Assembly: GCA_013335535.1 (NCBI GenBank)
Contig: JAAXVL010000006.1
Location: 1 to 64,000 of the forward strand
DNA from: Azonexaceae bacterium
Lineage (GTDB): Bacteria; Pseudomonadota; Gammaproteobacteria; Burkholderiales; Rhodocyclaceae
Direction: 5' to 3'
Length of the DNA stretch: 64,000 nucleotides
The notes beneath the pieces are model-generated. The model was not told the DNA's origin. It made no database searches and saw only the letters and a list, made by a program, of their open reading frames with translations. Each line of letters opens with the position of its first letter. Position 1 is the stretch's first letter. The position numbers and the translations under genes were made by a program. Positions 7,800-16,775 of the stretch are shown piece by piece.

Positions 7800-10565
7800 A
7801 TGAAGAAACTGCTCGCACTGTTCGATTTGCGATCACTGCAGACGCGCATCACGATCGGCGTTCTGCTGCTAGGCCTGCTCATTTTGTGGAGCGCTGTTTT
7901 GGCTCTGGGCCACACGATGCGCCGTGACATGGAGACGACGATCTCCCGCCAGCAATTCTCGACCGTCTCCCTGATCGCCAATGAACTCGACCGCTCCATT
8001 CGCGAACGTCAGGAAATCGTCCAGAGCATTGCCAACGGCTATCGAATCGACCGGCTGGGCAACTCGCCGGAAGCCCAGGCGGCGCTTGAGCGCAACCCGC
8101 TTCCCGAGAGCATTTTCAACTGGGGTGTGATCGTTTTCGATCATCGGGGAGTGGCCGTGGCGAGCATTCCAAGCAAACTGAACCGCACCGGCGTCAGCTT
8201 TATCGATTACCCGGGCATCAAGGAAGTACTGGGCGGCGCCGGCCCAACCATCACTGATCCCCTGTTCAGTGAACACAGCCAGCAACCGGTCTTCGCCATC
8301 CTGGCACCGATCCGCGATGCGCAAAGAAAGGTCATTGGCGGCGTCATCGGTGTCACCAACCTTAACCAACCCAGTTTTCTCGACCAGATCGGCACGACAA
8401 AGTACGGCGTGACGGGCGACTTCCTGATCACCGCGCCAAAATCACGCAGCTACGTCACCGCCTCGGACAAGCGCCGGCTCCTCAAGAGTGGCCCGCCGCG
8501 CGGCGTCAACGCGGTATACGACCGCTACATCGATGGCTACGAGGGATCCGGCCTGGCCCGCAGTTCGCGGGGCGTCCTTGAACTGTCGTCGAGCAAACAA
8601 ATACCCAGCACCGGCTGGCTCATGCAATCTGTCCTGCCTGCAGCCGAAGCCTTCGCCCCGATCAATGCGGTCGAAGAGCACCTCATCATGGTCTCTTCCG
8701 GCCTCACCCTGGTTCTCGCCATCCTTTGCTGGTGGTGGCTGCGCCGGCAGTTCCAGCCTCTGGCCGAGACCTCTCAGTTGCTGACCCGGATGAGCAGCGG
8801 CAAGATGCCGCGCCAGGCGCTGCCCGTGCACAAGAACGACGAAATCGGACAACTGACCAGCGCCTTCAACGGACTGCAGGAAGTAATCATCGCTGAAGAA
8901 GCCAAGGCGGCCGAACATGCCGCCAATAACCGCCTGCGTCAGATCGTCTCGGAAGTGCCGGGCGTCGTCTTCCAGTACCGGCTGCATGCCGATGGACACG
9001 GCAGCTTTCCATTTGCCAGCGATGCCATCAAGTCGGTCTATGGCATATCGCCCGAAGAAGTCAGCGACACGACGGAACCGATCCGAAAAATGGTCCACCC
9101 GGATGACTACGGGCCATTCATTTCGTCCCTGAATTACGCCGCACAAAACCTCAAGCCCTGGCGCCACGAATACCGCATCAACGTCGAGGGGCGGACCCGG
9201 TGGCTGCTCATTCGCGCCGTTCCCGAAGCAACGGAGGACGACAGCATCACCTTCTGCGGCTTCGTCGCCGACATCACCGACATCAAGGCCATGGAGACCG
9301 AACTGCGCGAGGCGCTCGACGAGCACAAACGCAAGGATGCCGAGATCGAACGTTACCGCAATCACCTCGAACAACTGGTCGCCGAACGCACCGCCGATCT
9401 CGAGGCAGCGCGGGCCGATGCCATCCGGTTGGCCATGGCCAAGAGCGAATTCCTGGCCAAGATGAGCCATGAAATCCGCACCCCGCTGCATGGCGTACTG
9501 GGCATGACCCACATCGCCCTGCGCGCCACGGACGAGACCAGCAAGGCGCACGATGCCCTGATCAAGATTCAGCATTCCGGCAAGCTGCTGCTCGGCATCA
9601 TCAACGACATCCTCGATTTCTCGAAGATGGAAGCCGGCATGCTCAAGATCGAAGACGTGCCAGTCGACCTCCGTGTCATCCTCGATGAAAGCGTCGAGAT
9701 GCTGCGGGAACGCGCCACCGGCAAGGGGCTGGAATTTCACCTGATCCTGGCTGAAAACCTGCCGACCGAGTGTCGCAGCGACGCCCTGCGGCTGCGCCAG
9801 ATCCTGCTCAATCTGCTCTCCAACGCCGTCAAGTTCACCAATAGCGGCAGCGTCAGCCTCGAAGTAGACCTTGATGGCGGGCATCTGCGTTTCCGCATAA
9901 CCGACACCGGCATCGGTATCTCGCCGGAGCAGATCGCCAATATCTTCAACCCCTTCGAGCAGGGCGACAACTCGACCACCCGACGCTTTGGCGGCTCGGG
10001 CCTCGGGCTGGCCATCACCGATCATCTCGTTCGCCTGATGGGCGGCACGATCAATGTCGATAGCACGCCCGATGTCGGCAGTTGCTTCACCGTGCTCCTG
10101 CCTTACTGCGCGGTACCCGTTGCTTCCGTGGCAAACATCGAAACGACCCAGGTTACCGCTGAAACACCGCAACTCCTCGCCGGCCTGCGGATTCTGGTCG
10201 CGGAAGATGTGGACATCAACCGCCTGATCATGAGCGAAATACTGGCCGAGGTGGGCGCCGAGGCAAGCTTTGCCGAAGATGGCCAGCAGGCCGTCGACGC
10301 CATTCGCAAGCATGGTGCGCAGGCCTACGATGCCGTACTCATGGATATCCAGATGCCGGTGATGAACGGCCTCGACGCCACCCGGGCCATCCGCCAACTG
10401 GCGCCCGATCTGCCCATCATCGGCCAGACCGCCCACGCCCTGGCTGAAGAACGGGCCGCCAGCCTGGCCGCCGGCATGGTCGACCACATCACCAAGCCGA
10501 TCGATCCGGACGCCCTCTTCGCCATGATTCTCAAGCATGTACGCCGCGCCCCGGCGATAAAATAA
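7800..10565 (+). CDS. Hybrid sensor histidine kinase/response regulator
   Basis: A 921-residue inner-membrane kinase. Domains in order: an N-terminal membrane helix (about 13-37), a periplasmic double-Cache-like sensor (about 45-290), a second helix (about 298-318), a HAMP (about 320-370), a PAS domain (about 380-500), a coiled coil (about 500-545), HisKA with phospho-acceptor His557 in SHEIRTP, a HATPase with N, G1 (DTGIGIS) and G2 (GSGLGLAI) boxes, and a C-terminal receiver with Asp849 in DIQMPVMNG. It is an intact phosphorelay kinase whose receiver could feed an Hpt protein or modulate the kinase. No cognate regulator is adjacent. A GGAG sequence lies upstream of the ATG. Confidence 0.92.
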   Translation: MKKLLALFDLRSLQTRITIGVLLLGLLILWSAVLALGHTMRRDMETTISRQQFSTVSLIANELDRSIRERQEIVQSIANGYRIDRLGNSPEAQAALERNPLPESIFNWGVIVFDHRGVAVASIPSKLNRTGVSFIDYPGIKEVLGGAGPTITDPLFSEHSQQPVFAILAPIRDAQRKVIGGVIGVTNLNQPSFLDQIGTTKYGVTGDFLITAPKSRSYVTASDKRRLLKSGPPRGVNAVYDRYIDGYEGSGLARSSRGVLELSSSKQIPSTGWLMQSVLPAAEAFAPINAVEEHLIMVSSGLTLVLAILCWWWLRRQFQPLAETSQLLTRMSSGKMPRQALPVHKNDEIGQLTSAFNGLQEVIIAEEAKAAEHAANNRLRQIVSEVPGVVFQYRLHADGHGSFPFASDAIKSVYGISPEEVSDTTEPIRKMVHPDDYGPFISSLNYAAQNLKPWRHEYRINVEGRTRWLLIRAVPEATEDDSITFCGFVADITDIKAMETELREALDEHKRKDAEIERYRNHLEQLVAERTADLEAARADAIRLAMAKSEFLAKMSHEIRTPLHGVLGMTHIALRATDETSKAHDALIKIQHSGKLLLGIINDILDFSKMEAGMLKIEDVPVDLRVILDESVEMLRERATGKGLEFHLILAENLPTECRSDALRLRQILLNLLSNAVKFTNSGSVSLEVDLDGGHLRFRITDTGIGISPEQIANIFNPFEQGDNSTTRRFGGSGLGLAITDHLVRLMGGTINVDSTPDVGSCFTVLLPYCAVPVASVANIETTQVTAETPQLLAGLRILVAEDVDINRLIMSEILAEVGAEASFAEDGQQAVDAIRKHGAQAYDAVLMDIQMPVMNGLDATRAIRQLAPDLPIIGQTAHALAEERAASLAAGMVDHITKPIDPDALFAMILKHVRRAPAIK

Positions 10566-10569
10566 GCGC

Positions 10570-12066
10570 ATGAATCCGCACACGCTTTACCGCTCGCCAA
10601 GCCTGCGCCAGATCGAAAGCAAGCACGCCAATGATGCCTTGATGCAACGCGCCGGCGCGGCCGCTGCCGACTGGGCGGTCAGCCTCGCTGGCCAGCGGAA
10701 CCTTCCCGTCCTCATCCTCGCCGGGCCGGGCAACAACGGTGGCGACGCCTTCGAGGTGGCGCGCCTGCTGCGCCAGCGCTTCTTCGACGTGTGCCTCGTA
10801 TTCACCGGCGACGCGGAAAAACTCCCGGCCGATGCGGCGGCCGCGCGGCAAGCTTTCATCGCTGCCGGCGGCACGACGAACGCCGCGATTCCGGATGACG
10901 TGCGCTGGTCGCTGATCATCGACGGTCTGTTCGGCATCGGCCTGACCCGCGCGCCGGATGGCAGCTACGCCCAGTCGATCATCACGGCCAATCGGCTGGT
11001 CGAACGCGATCGCTGCCCGCTGCTGGCGCTGGACTGTCCATCCGGGCTCAATGCCGACACCGGTGCCAGCTTTGCCCCGTGCATTCAGGCCAGCCACACG
11101 ATCACCTTCATTGCCGGCAAGCCCGGGCTGCTGACCGCCGATGGTCCGGACTGCTGCGGCGAGATGCGCGTCGCCGACCTTGCCCTGAACCCGGCCGACG
11201 AAGTCGAAGCGGACGGCCATGTTGTAAGCCTTGTCGATTTCAGCGCCCGCCTGAATCCGCGCCGCAATAACACGCACAAAGGCAGCTTCGGCAGCGCCGG
11301 CATTCTCGGCGGTGGCAAGACCATGGTCGGCGCGGCACTGCTGGCCGGCCGTGCCGCACTCAAGCTGGGCGCCGGCCGCGTCTATCTCGGGCTGCTCGAT
11401 GCCGATGCGCCAACCGTCGATCTGGTCCAGCCCGAGCTCATGATGCGCCGCGCCGATACGCTGCTCCAGGCCGACCTCCAGGCGCTTGCCTGCGGCCCCG
11501 GCCTGGGACGTTCGTCGGAAGCGCTGCGCCTGCTCGAACAATCGATCAAAGCCCCCGTCCAGCTTGTCCTCGACGCCGATGCACTCAACCTGCTGGCCGA
11601 AGACGGGCGCCTCGAAGGCAATCTCTACAACCGTGTCGGGCCGGCCATCATGATCCCGCACCCGGCCGAAGCCGCCCGCCTGCTCGGCTGCTCGGTGCGC
11701 GACGTGCAGACTGACCGGATCAAGGCCGCTGGCGAACTGGCCAACCGCTATCGTTGCCATGTCGCCCTAAAGGGCTGCGGAACGGTGATTGCCACGGTCA
11801 ACCGGAAAATCTGGCTAAATTCAACAGGCAATCCCGGCATGGCCACGGCCGGCATGGGTGATGTATTGAGCGGTCTGATCGTCGCCCTGCTCGCCCAGAA
11901 CTGGCCGCCCGAACTGGCGCTGCTGGCTGGCGTGCATCTGCATGGCGCAGCGGCTGATTGCCTGGTTGCCAACGGCGTCGGGCCGGTTGGCCTGACTGCC
12001 GGCGAAGTCATCGACGCCGCGCGCAATCTCTTCAACGAATGGGTTGCCGGCAACGGCAAGCTGTAA
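10570..12066 (+). CDS. nnr: Bifunctional NAD(P)H-hydrate epimerase / ADP-dependent NAD(P)H-hydrate dehydratase
   Basis: A 498-residue two-domain repair enzyme. Residues 1-215 form the YjeF N-terminal epimerase domain with GPGNNGGD near residue 53 and LDCPSGLNADTG. Residues 225-498 form the ribokinase-like dehydratase domain with GILGGGKTM and the ATP/ADP site GNPGMATAGMGDVLSG. It restores damaged NADHX and NADPHX. The gene starts 4 bp after the sensor kinase stop and is followed 33 bp later by nadC, so NAD repair and NAD synthesis genes are neighbours. All key motifs are intact. Confidence 0.93.
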   Translation: MNPHTLYRSPSLRQIESKHANDALMQRAGAAAADWAVSLAGQRNLPVLILAGPGNNGGDAFEVARLLRQRFFDVCLVFTGDAEKLPADAAAARQAFIAAGGTTNAAIPDDVRWSLIIDGLFGIGLTRAPDGSYAQSIITANRLVERDRCPLLALDCPSGLNADTGASFAPCIQASHTITFIAGKPGLLTADGPDCCGEMRVADLALNPADEVEADGHVVSLVDFSARLNPRRNNTHKGSFGSAGILGGGKTMVGAALLAGRAALKLGAGRVYLGLLDADAPTVDLVQPELMMRRADTLLQADLQALACGPGLGRSSEALRLLEQSIKAPVQLVLDADALNLLAEDGRLEGNLYNRVGPAIMIPHPAEAARLLGCSVRDVQTDRIKAAGELANRYRCHVALKGCGTVIATVNRKIWLNSTGNPGMATAGMGDVLSGLIVALLAQNWPPELALLAGVHLHGAAADCLVANGVGPVGLTAGEVIDAARNLFNEWVAGNGKL

Positions 12067-12099
12067 AATCCCGCCCTCCACCGCATCCTGAATCCCGCA

Positions 12100-12963
12100 A
12101 TGACCATCGCCTTCGACTACCCGCTCGCCGCCGAAATTTCCCGCAACGTTGATGCCGCGCTAACCGAAGATGTCGGCGCCGGCGATCTGACCGCCAGCCT
12201 TGTCCCCGGCGAACGCCAGGTCAAGGCCACGGTGATCTGCCGCGAACCCGGCGTGCTTTGCGGCCGGGCCTGGTTCGACGAATGCGTCCGGCGCTGCGAC
12301 CCGACGGCCGTCGTCACATGGCATGCCGCCGATGGCGATCGCATCTCGGCCAATCAGCTGCTTTGTGAAATCACCGGCAATGGCCGCGCCCTGCTCACCG
12401 CCGAACGCAGCTCCCTCAATTTCCTGCAACTACTCTCGGCGGTTGCCAGCAAGGCACGCATCTACGCCGATGCCATCGCCGGCACCCGTGCGCAGGTGGT
12501 CGATACGCGCAAAACCCTGCCCGGACTGCGCATCGCACAAAAATACGCAGTTCGCGCCGGCGGCGGCGGCAACCATCGCCTCGCCCTGTGGGACGCCATC
12601 CTGATCAAAGAAAACCACATCCACGCCGCCGGCGGCATCGCCCAGGCCATGGATGCGGCCAAGAAGGTAGCGGCTGGTGCAGCCGATCGCTGCAAGTTCA
12701 TTCAGGTCGAAGTCGAAAACCTCGACGAACTGAACCAGGCCTTGAATGCCGGCGCCACAATGATCCTGCTCGACAATTTCGACAACGACCTGCTCCGCCA
12801 GGCCGTCGCCATCAACGCCGGCCGCGCCGTACTTGAAGCCTCGGGCAACGTCACGCTGGACACCATCCGCGCCATTGCCGAAACCGGCGTAGACCGGATT
12901 TCGGTTGGCGCCCTGACCAAGGACGTCAAGGCGCTCGATCTCTCAATGCGCTTCGTCGGCTAG
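12100..12963 (+). CDS. nadC: Nicotinate-nucleotide pyrophosphorylase (carboxylating)
   Basis: A 287-residue quinolinate phosphoribosyltransferase. Seen: DTRKTLPGLR and the downstream GGGGNHRLALWDAILIKENH, which bind quinolinate and PRPP, the EVENLDELNQAL segment, and ILLDNF of the TIM-barrel C-terminus. It converts quinolinate and PRPP to nicotinate mononucleotide in de novo NAD synthesis. Length is standard for the family. It lies downstream of nnr on the same strand. No oddities. Confidence 0.95.
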   Translation: MTIAFDYPLAAEISRNVDAALTEDVGAGDLTASLVPGERQVKATVICREPGVLCGRAWFDECVRRCDPTAVVTWHAADGDRISANQLLCEITGNGRALLTAERSSLNFLQLLSAVASKARIYADAIAGTRAQVVDTRKTLPGLRIAQKYAVRAGGGGNHRLALWDAILIKENHIHAAGGIAQAMDAAKKVAAGAADRCKFIQVEVENLDELNQALNAGATMILLDNFDNDLLRQAVAINAGRAVLEASGNVTLDTIRAIAETGVDRISVGALTKDVKALDLSMRFVG

Positions 12964-13030
12964 AATTCCGGACAGATTGTCGTCATAATCAGACATCCGA
13001 CGATCAATAAAATATTCAGGGGAATTTTAG

Positions 13031-13168
13031 ATGCTGTTTGCGCTGTTCTACGTCGTCGCCATTTTCATTCTCGTACTGCATTTCACGGGCTTCCTGGCCC
13101 GGCGCAACCTCGAATGGCTGGTCATCGTGCTGGCCGTCGCTGTCTTCCCGGCCGTCATCTACCTCTAG
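13031..13168 (+). CDS. Small two-helix membrane protein (45 aa)
   Basis: A 45-codon frame from ATG 13031 to TAG 13166-13168, preceded by an AGGGGA-like ribosome site at 13018-13023. The peptide has two hydrophobic helices (about residues 2-22 and 29-45) split by a short charged turn ARRNLEW, a hairpin membrane-protein design. It lies 67 bp after nadC and ends 10 bp before the convergent methyltransferase gene. I do not recognise the family. The good ribosome site, the strong membrane pattern and the fact that it fills an otherwise empty gap argue that it is real. Confidence 0.6.
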   Translation: MLFALFYVVAIFILVLHFTGFLARRNLEWLVIVLAVAVFPAVIYL

Positions 13169-13178
13169 AGATCAGCCT

Positions 13179-13799
13179 CTAAGGTTTGCGCGCGACAAGG
13201 TCGATCAGTGCCGATCGACCGATGTGGGCCGACCCTTCTTCGATCGTGTCCTCATGCTCGTGCAGCGACACGATTTCCCAGTCGGCAAAAAACTCTCGCA
13301 ACATCGCCGCGGTGTACAGGTTTTCCACCGCTGACGGCCCGCCCGTCTTGTATTCAAGCTGTTTCGGCGTATAGCCCTGCAGAAACAGCAAGCCACCCGA
13401 TTTCACCGCCTGCTGCATGCCAGCCAACTGGCGCGGTCGCTCTTCCGGTGTAGCGAACTGGATGAAAATGCCGACCACGGCGTCAAAGGCATCCTGCGGC
13501 CAGTCCCAGTTCAGGATATCGGCCTGGACGAAATCAACCGCGACATTCCGGCCGCGCGCCAGTTTCGCGGCCTTCTCGAGCGCCACCGGCGAAATCTCGG
13601 TGGCCGTCACCTGGCACCCCTGCTCGGCCAGCCAGACGGCGTTGCGGCCCTCGCCATCGGCGACGGAGAGCACGCGCATGCCACTGCCAAAACAATCCGC
13701 CTGAGCGGCGAGAAACCGGTTGGGCGCCGTGCCGAACAGGTATTCCTCGCCAGCATCCCGGTAGCGGGCCGACCAGAATGCCTCGTGGTCAAAACTCAT
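13179..13799 (-). CDS. Class I SAM-dependent methyltransferase (TehB/thiopurine-like)
   Basis: A 206-residue Rossmann methyltransferase. Seen: motif I MRVLSVADGEGRNAVWLA, acidic loop TATEISPVAL, motif II region FVQADILNWDWP and post-II FDAVVGIFIQF. The N-terminal FWSARYRDAGEEYLFG is typical of the TehB/thiopurine methyltransferase branch. The substrate is unknown. Its ATG overlaps the thrC stop by 4 bp (ATGA on the minus strand), so it is probably translationally coupled to thrC, although no metabolic link is evident. Confidence 0.85.
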   Translation of the reverse strand: MSFDHEAFWSARYRDAGEEYLFGTAPNRFLAAQADCFGSGMRVLSVADGEGRNAVWLAEQGCQVTATEISPVALEKAAKLARGRNVAVDFVQADILNWDWPQDAFDAVVGIFIQFATPEERPRQLAGMQQAVKSGGLLFLQGYTPKQLEYKTGGPSAVENLYTAAMLREFFADWEIVSLHEHEDTIEEGSAHIGRSALIDLVARKP

Positions 13800-15223
13800 A
13801 CGTGGTCGACGACGAACTGCTTGACGGCGGCAACATCGGGCGCCATAACCACGACACGCTGCGGCAGGTTTTCGATGCCGGCCAGATCGGCCGGGCGGAC
13901 CGGTTCGGTGCCCAGCGCTTCACGGATGGTTTCCTCGAACTTGGCCGGCTGGGCGGTTTCGAGGACGATCATCGGGATGTTCGGCAAACGATGTTCCAAC
14001 GCGACCTTGAGGCCGTCGGCCGTGTGCGTGTCGAGCATGACGTTGTAGCGGCCCTGAGCGAAACGGATGGTGTTGATGCGGTCGATGTGCGTGCTCTTGC
14101 CGGAAACGAATTTGAATTTTGGCAAGTTTTTCCAGTTGACCGTGGAAGACAGGTCGAAGGCTTCACCCTTGTCGACCTTGGCCCACAATTCCTTGACCAC
14201 AGCCGGATCGCGACCGACCAGATCGAAAACGAAGCGTTCGAAGTTGGAAGCCTTGGAAATATCCATCGACGGGCTCGAGGTGATGCTGGTCTGGGCGGCG
14301 GTGCGCGGACGATAGACGCCAGTCCGGAAGAACTCGTCGAGCACGTCGTTCTCGTTGGTGGCGAGCACGAGGCGAGCAATCGGCAGGCCCATCTGGTGCG
14401 CGATGTGGCCGGCGCAGATGTTCCCGAAGTTGCCCGACGGCACGGCGAAGGCGACCTGTTCGTCGTTACTCTTGGTGGCCAGGAAATAGCCCTGGAAGTA
14501 ATAGACGATTTGCGCGGCAACGCGCGCCCAGTTGATCGAATTGACTGCACCGATCTTGTATTTGGCCTTGAAGGCGGCATCGTTGGAAACGGCCTTGACG
14601 ATGTCCTGCGCATCGTCGAACAGGCCGGTGACAGCGATGTTGAAGATGTTCGCGTCCTGCAGCGAATACATCTGGGCACGCTGGAAGGCGCTCATCTTGC
14701 CGTCCGGCGATAGCATGAAGACCTTGACGTTGTGCTTGCCGCGCATGGCGTATTCGGCCGCCGAACCAGTGTCGCCGGAGGTGGCTCCGAGGATGTTGAT
14801 CGACTCGTTGCGCTTGTCGAGCACGTACTCAAAGAGGTTGCCAAGCAACTGCATGGCCATATCCTTGAAGGCCAGCGTCGGGCCATTGGACAGTTCCTGC
14901 GTGTAGAGGCCATCCTCAAGCTTGGTCAGTGGCGTGATCTGGGCCGCATTGCCACCGTTGCGCGTGTGGCAATAAACCTCGGCGGTGTAGGTCTTGGCGA
15001 CCAGCGCCTTGAGGTCGGCAGCCGGAATATCGGTGATGAACTTGGCAAGGATTTCGTAAGCCAGATCGGCGTACGACAGCTGGCGCCAGGCATCCAGTTC
15101 GGCCCGACTGATCTGCGGGTAGCTTTCCGGCAGGTAGAGACCGCCATCGGGCGCCAGGCCACCGAGCAGAATGTCGCAGAAAGACTGGGGCACGGCGTGG
15201 CCGCGGGTCGAGATATAGCGCAT
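13796..15223 (-). CDS. thrC: Threonine synthase
   Basis: A 475-residue PLP enzyme that turns O-phosphohomoserine into threonine. Seen: the N-terminal MRYISTRG with SFCDILLGGLAPDGGLYLPE, the PLP lysine in GPTLAFKDMAMQ, and the phosphate-binding GATSGDTGSAAEYA. The frame stays open for about 370 codons upstream, but ATG 15223 was chosen because it gives the canonical N-terminus and the upstream part is antisense to the NnrS-like gene. Length and motifs match the long (fungal/proteobacterial) threonine synthase class. The pathway partner hom is 4 kb away on the same strand, not adjacent as in many betaproteobacteria. Confidence 0.95.
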   Translation of the reverse strand: MRYISTRGHAVPQSFCDILLGGLAPDGGLYLPESYPQISRAELDAWRQLSYADLAYEILAKFITDIPAADLKALVAKTYTAEVYCHTRNGGNAAQITPLTKLEDGLYTQELSNGPTLAFKDMAMQLLGNLFEYVLDKRNESINILGATSGDTGSAAEYAMRGKHNVKVFMLSPDGKMSAFQRAQMYSLQDANIFNIAVTGLFDDAQDIVKAVSNDAAFKAKYKIGAVNSINWARVAAQIVYYFQGYFLATKSNDEQVAFAVPSGNFGNICAGHIAHQMGLPIARLVLATNENDVLDEFFRTGVYRPRTAAQTSITSSPSMDISKASNFERFVFDLVGRDPAVVKELWAKVDKGEAFDLSSTVNWKNLPKFKFVSGKSTHIDRINTIRFAQGRYNVMLDTHTADGLKVALEHRLPNIPMIVLETAQPAKFEETIREALGTEPVRPADLAGIENLPQRVVVMAPDVAAVKQFVVDHV

Positions 15224-15255
15224 GGCGAAAACCTGGAAGGCGAAAAACCGTGATT

Positions 15256-16380
15256 TTACCGCGTCGACCGTGACACGCGCACGGCTTGCAGTACGGCGAT
15301 GACAAAGAGGCCAAGTCCGGACCCCGCCAGCACGGCGCCAAGCACCTCCAGTCCGGCCAACAGGGCCAGCGCCGACGAGACGAACAGCCCTGCCCGCACC
15401 GTACCCGACGAAGCCAGCTTCCGCCGCATCAGCAGCCGCTCGGGTGTTTGTGGGCCGGGCCAGCGCCAGACCGGCAACAACTGGCTCAAGGCACCGCTTA
15501 CCAGCGGCAGCAGGAAACCGCTTGCCCAAGCCAGCAGGGACGGACGTGTCGGAATAATCCCGGCGCCATGCAGCAGGCCCGCCGCCAGCGTCAGCAGCAA
15601 TCCGACGACCGCTGCCAACAGGGAAGCACTGACGCCATCGCGGATCAAAGGCCATGCACCGAAACGTCGCCCCCACTGGCCGAGCAAGCCAAGGGAGGCA
15701 ACCAGCATGAGTGCCGTACCGGGGGCGGCGAACGGCCAGGCGATGGCGGCCCCCGTGGCCACCATCAAGGCGCCGGACGCCACCAGCCACAGCCGCCGGC
15801 GCAACCAGCCCCCGGCCTCGGGATCGGCCATCCCGAGCGCCGTCGGCAACAGCACGGGCAAGGTCCCCAGTGCGGCCAGACCAACCAGGCCAAGCGTATT
15901 GAGATGCAGGTGAAACACCCGCAGGGCACGCCAATACGAGGGCCAGAAAGGAATCAGGACAATGGCCGAGAGCGCCAGCATCAGGCAGCCGAGCGCCGCT
16001 CCGTACCAGCGCCAGCCAGGGTGTGGCGTACCGAGCGTGGCGCGGGCACGCCGGGCAATCCAGTTGAGCAAAATAGCGGCAAAAACCAGATCGACCGTGG
16101 CAGCCAGATAGACCGCCACATAAGGGAGCAGCCCCTGCATGCCGGCTACGGCCACCAAGCCGTTCGCCTGAACAGCGGAAGGCAACTTTGCCAGACGTCG
16201 ATCCGGTTCGCCGGTACGGGTCAGCACCGGCACAAAATGCATCATCGCCGCAAAAATCAGAGGCACGATGCCGACGGCGAACGCCAAGTGCGCCACCGCC
16301 AACGGCGAACCCAACCCGCTCAGCGCTAGGACGGCACTGCACACCAATGAAAGCAGGGTCAGGCTCGCGGTCTGTATCAC
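15256..16380 (-). CDS. NnrS-like / haem-copper-type polytopic membrane protein
   Basis: A 374-residue protein with about ten to twelve membrane helices and almost no soluble domain. Seen: conserved-looking histidines in AAMMHFVPVLTRTG near residue 48 and FHLHLNTLGLVGLAALGTL near residue 157, which resembles the histidine-rich helices of NnrS-type proteins associated with nitric-oxide stress and respiration. The GTG start directly abuts the DUF2249 stop, so the two genes form one transcript. Pairing with a DUF2249 protein supports a respiratory or NO-related role. Exact function is not established. Confidence 0.6.
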   Translation of the reverse strand: MIQTASLTLLSLVCSAVLALSGLGSPLAVAHLAFAVGIVPLIFAAMMHFVPVLTRTGEPDRRLAKLPSAVQANGLVAVAGMQGLLPYVAVYLAATVDLVFAAILLNWIARRARATLGTPHPGWRWYGAALGCLMLALSAIVLIPFWPSYWRALRVFHLHLNTLGLVGLAALGTLPVLLPTALGMADPEAGGWLRRRLWLVASGALMVATGAAIAWPFAAPGTALMLVASLGLLGQWGRRFGAWPLIRDGVSASLLAAVVGLLLTLAAGLLHGAGIIPTRPSLLAWASGFLLPLVSGALSQLLPVWRWPGPQTPERLLMRRKLASSGTVRAGLFVSSALALLAGLEVLGAVLAGSGLGLFVIAVLQAVRVSRSTR

Positions 16381-16656
16381 TCAGCCAACGACGGAGAAAT
16401 CGATCACGATGGCGCCCGGTTCGCGCTGCTTGTATTCGATGGAGAGATGGGCGCCATAACGGGCCTGCAATTGGGCCAGCAGCGGCAAGGGATCATGATC
16501 GTTGCAGAAGCGCATCGTTTCACCGACCTGCAATGCATCGAGCGCGCCGAAAATGGCGGCATGACGGAAACGCTTGGCGATACCGCGGGCATCGAACGGA
16601 TAGAGGGCTTCAGCGGTCGGACGATCGCAAGAGTGGACGGCGTGAATGGTTTGCAT
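16381..16656 (-). CDS. DUF2249 domain protein
   Basis: A 91-residue cytoplasmic protein. ATG 16656 was chosen because GGAG lies 6-9 bp upstream on the minus strand; a longer frame exists but lacks such a site. Seen: the C-terminal half with MRFCNDHDPLPLLAQL and a closing PGAIVIDFSV, the typical DUF2249 signature, in a TusA-like fold. DUF2249 proteins often occur with respiratory, NO-response or haem-copper genes. It is followed without a gap by the NnrS-like membrane gene. Function is unknown. Confidence 0.75.
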   Translation of the reverse strand: MQTIHAVHSCDRPTAEALYPFDARGIAKRFRHAAIFGALDALQVGETMRFCNDHDPLPLLAQLQARYGAHLSIEYKQREPGAIVIDFSVVG

Positions 16657-16726
16657 GTGAACTCCAGAAATGGCGTGCCGGGATGGCATCAGGTAGCGAT
16701 TCTGCCCCTCGGCCGCCACCATTTCC

Positions 16727-16740
16727 TTGATCCTGATCGC
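16727..16740 (-). promoter_or_regulatory. FNR/DNR-like half-matching operator upstream of DUF2249-NnrS-like operon
   Basis: The dyad TTGATCCTGATCGC matches the FNR/ANR/DNR consensus TTGAT-N4-ATCAA at 8 of 10 positions (5/5 in one arm, 3/5 in the other). It lies about 70 bp upstream of the DUF2249 start, compatible with a -41.5 activator site. No convincing -10 element was seen, so this is a candidate only. Confidence 0.3.
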
Positions 16741-16775
16741 AATACCCCTTTCGCTATCAGGCCCTCCCGTCACCA

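Noticed and set aside
8442..10583. Open frame of 713 codons on the minus strand opposite the sensor kinase
   Set aside because: No recognisable motif, and the kinase on the plus strand is intact with all domains.
10531..11760. Open frame of 409 codons on the minus strand opposite nnr
   Set aside because: Antisense shadow of the GC-rich nnr gene; no ribosome site or domain.
13163..13178. TAGAG/CTCTA short inverted repeat between the small membrane protein and the methyltransferase gene
   Set aside because: Only a 5-bp AT-containing stem without a U-tract.
15224..16342. Upstream extension of the thrC frame by about 370 codons
   Set aside because: The extra part overlaps the NnrS-like gene in another frame and gives a low-complexity Arg/Gly-rich chain; threonine synthase starts at the ATG at 15223.
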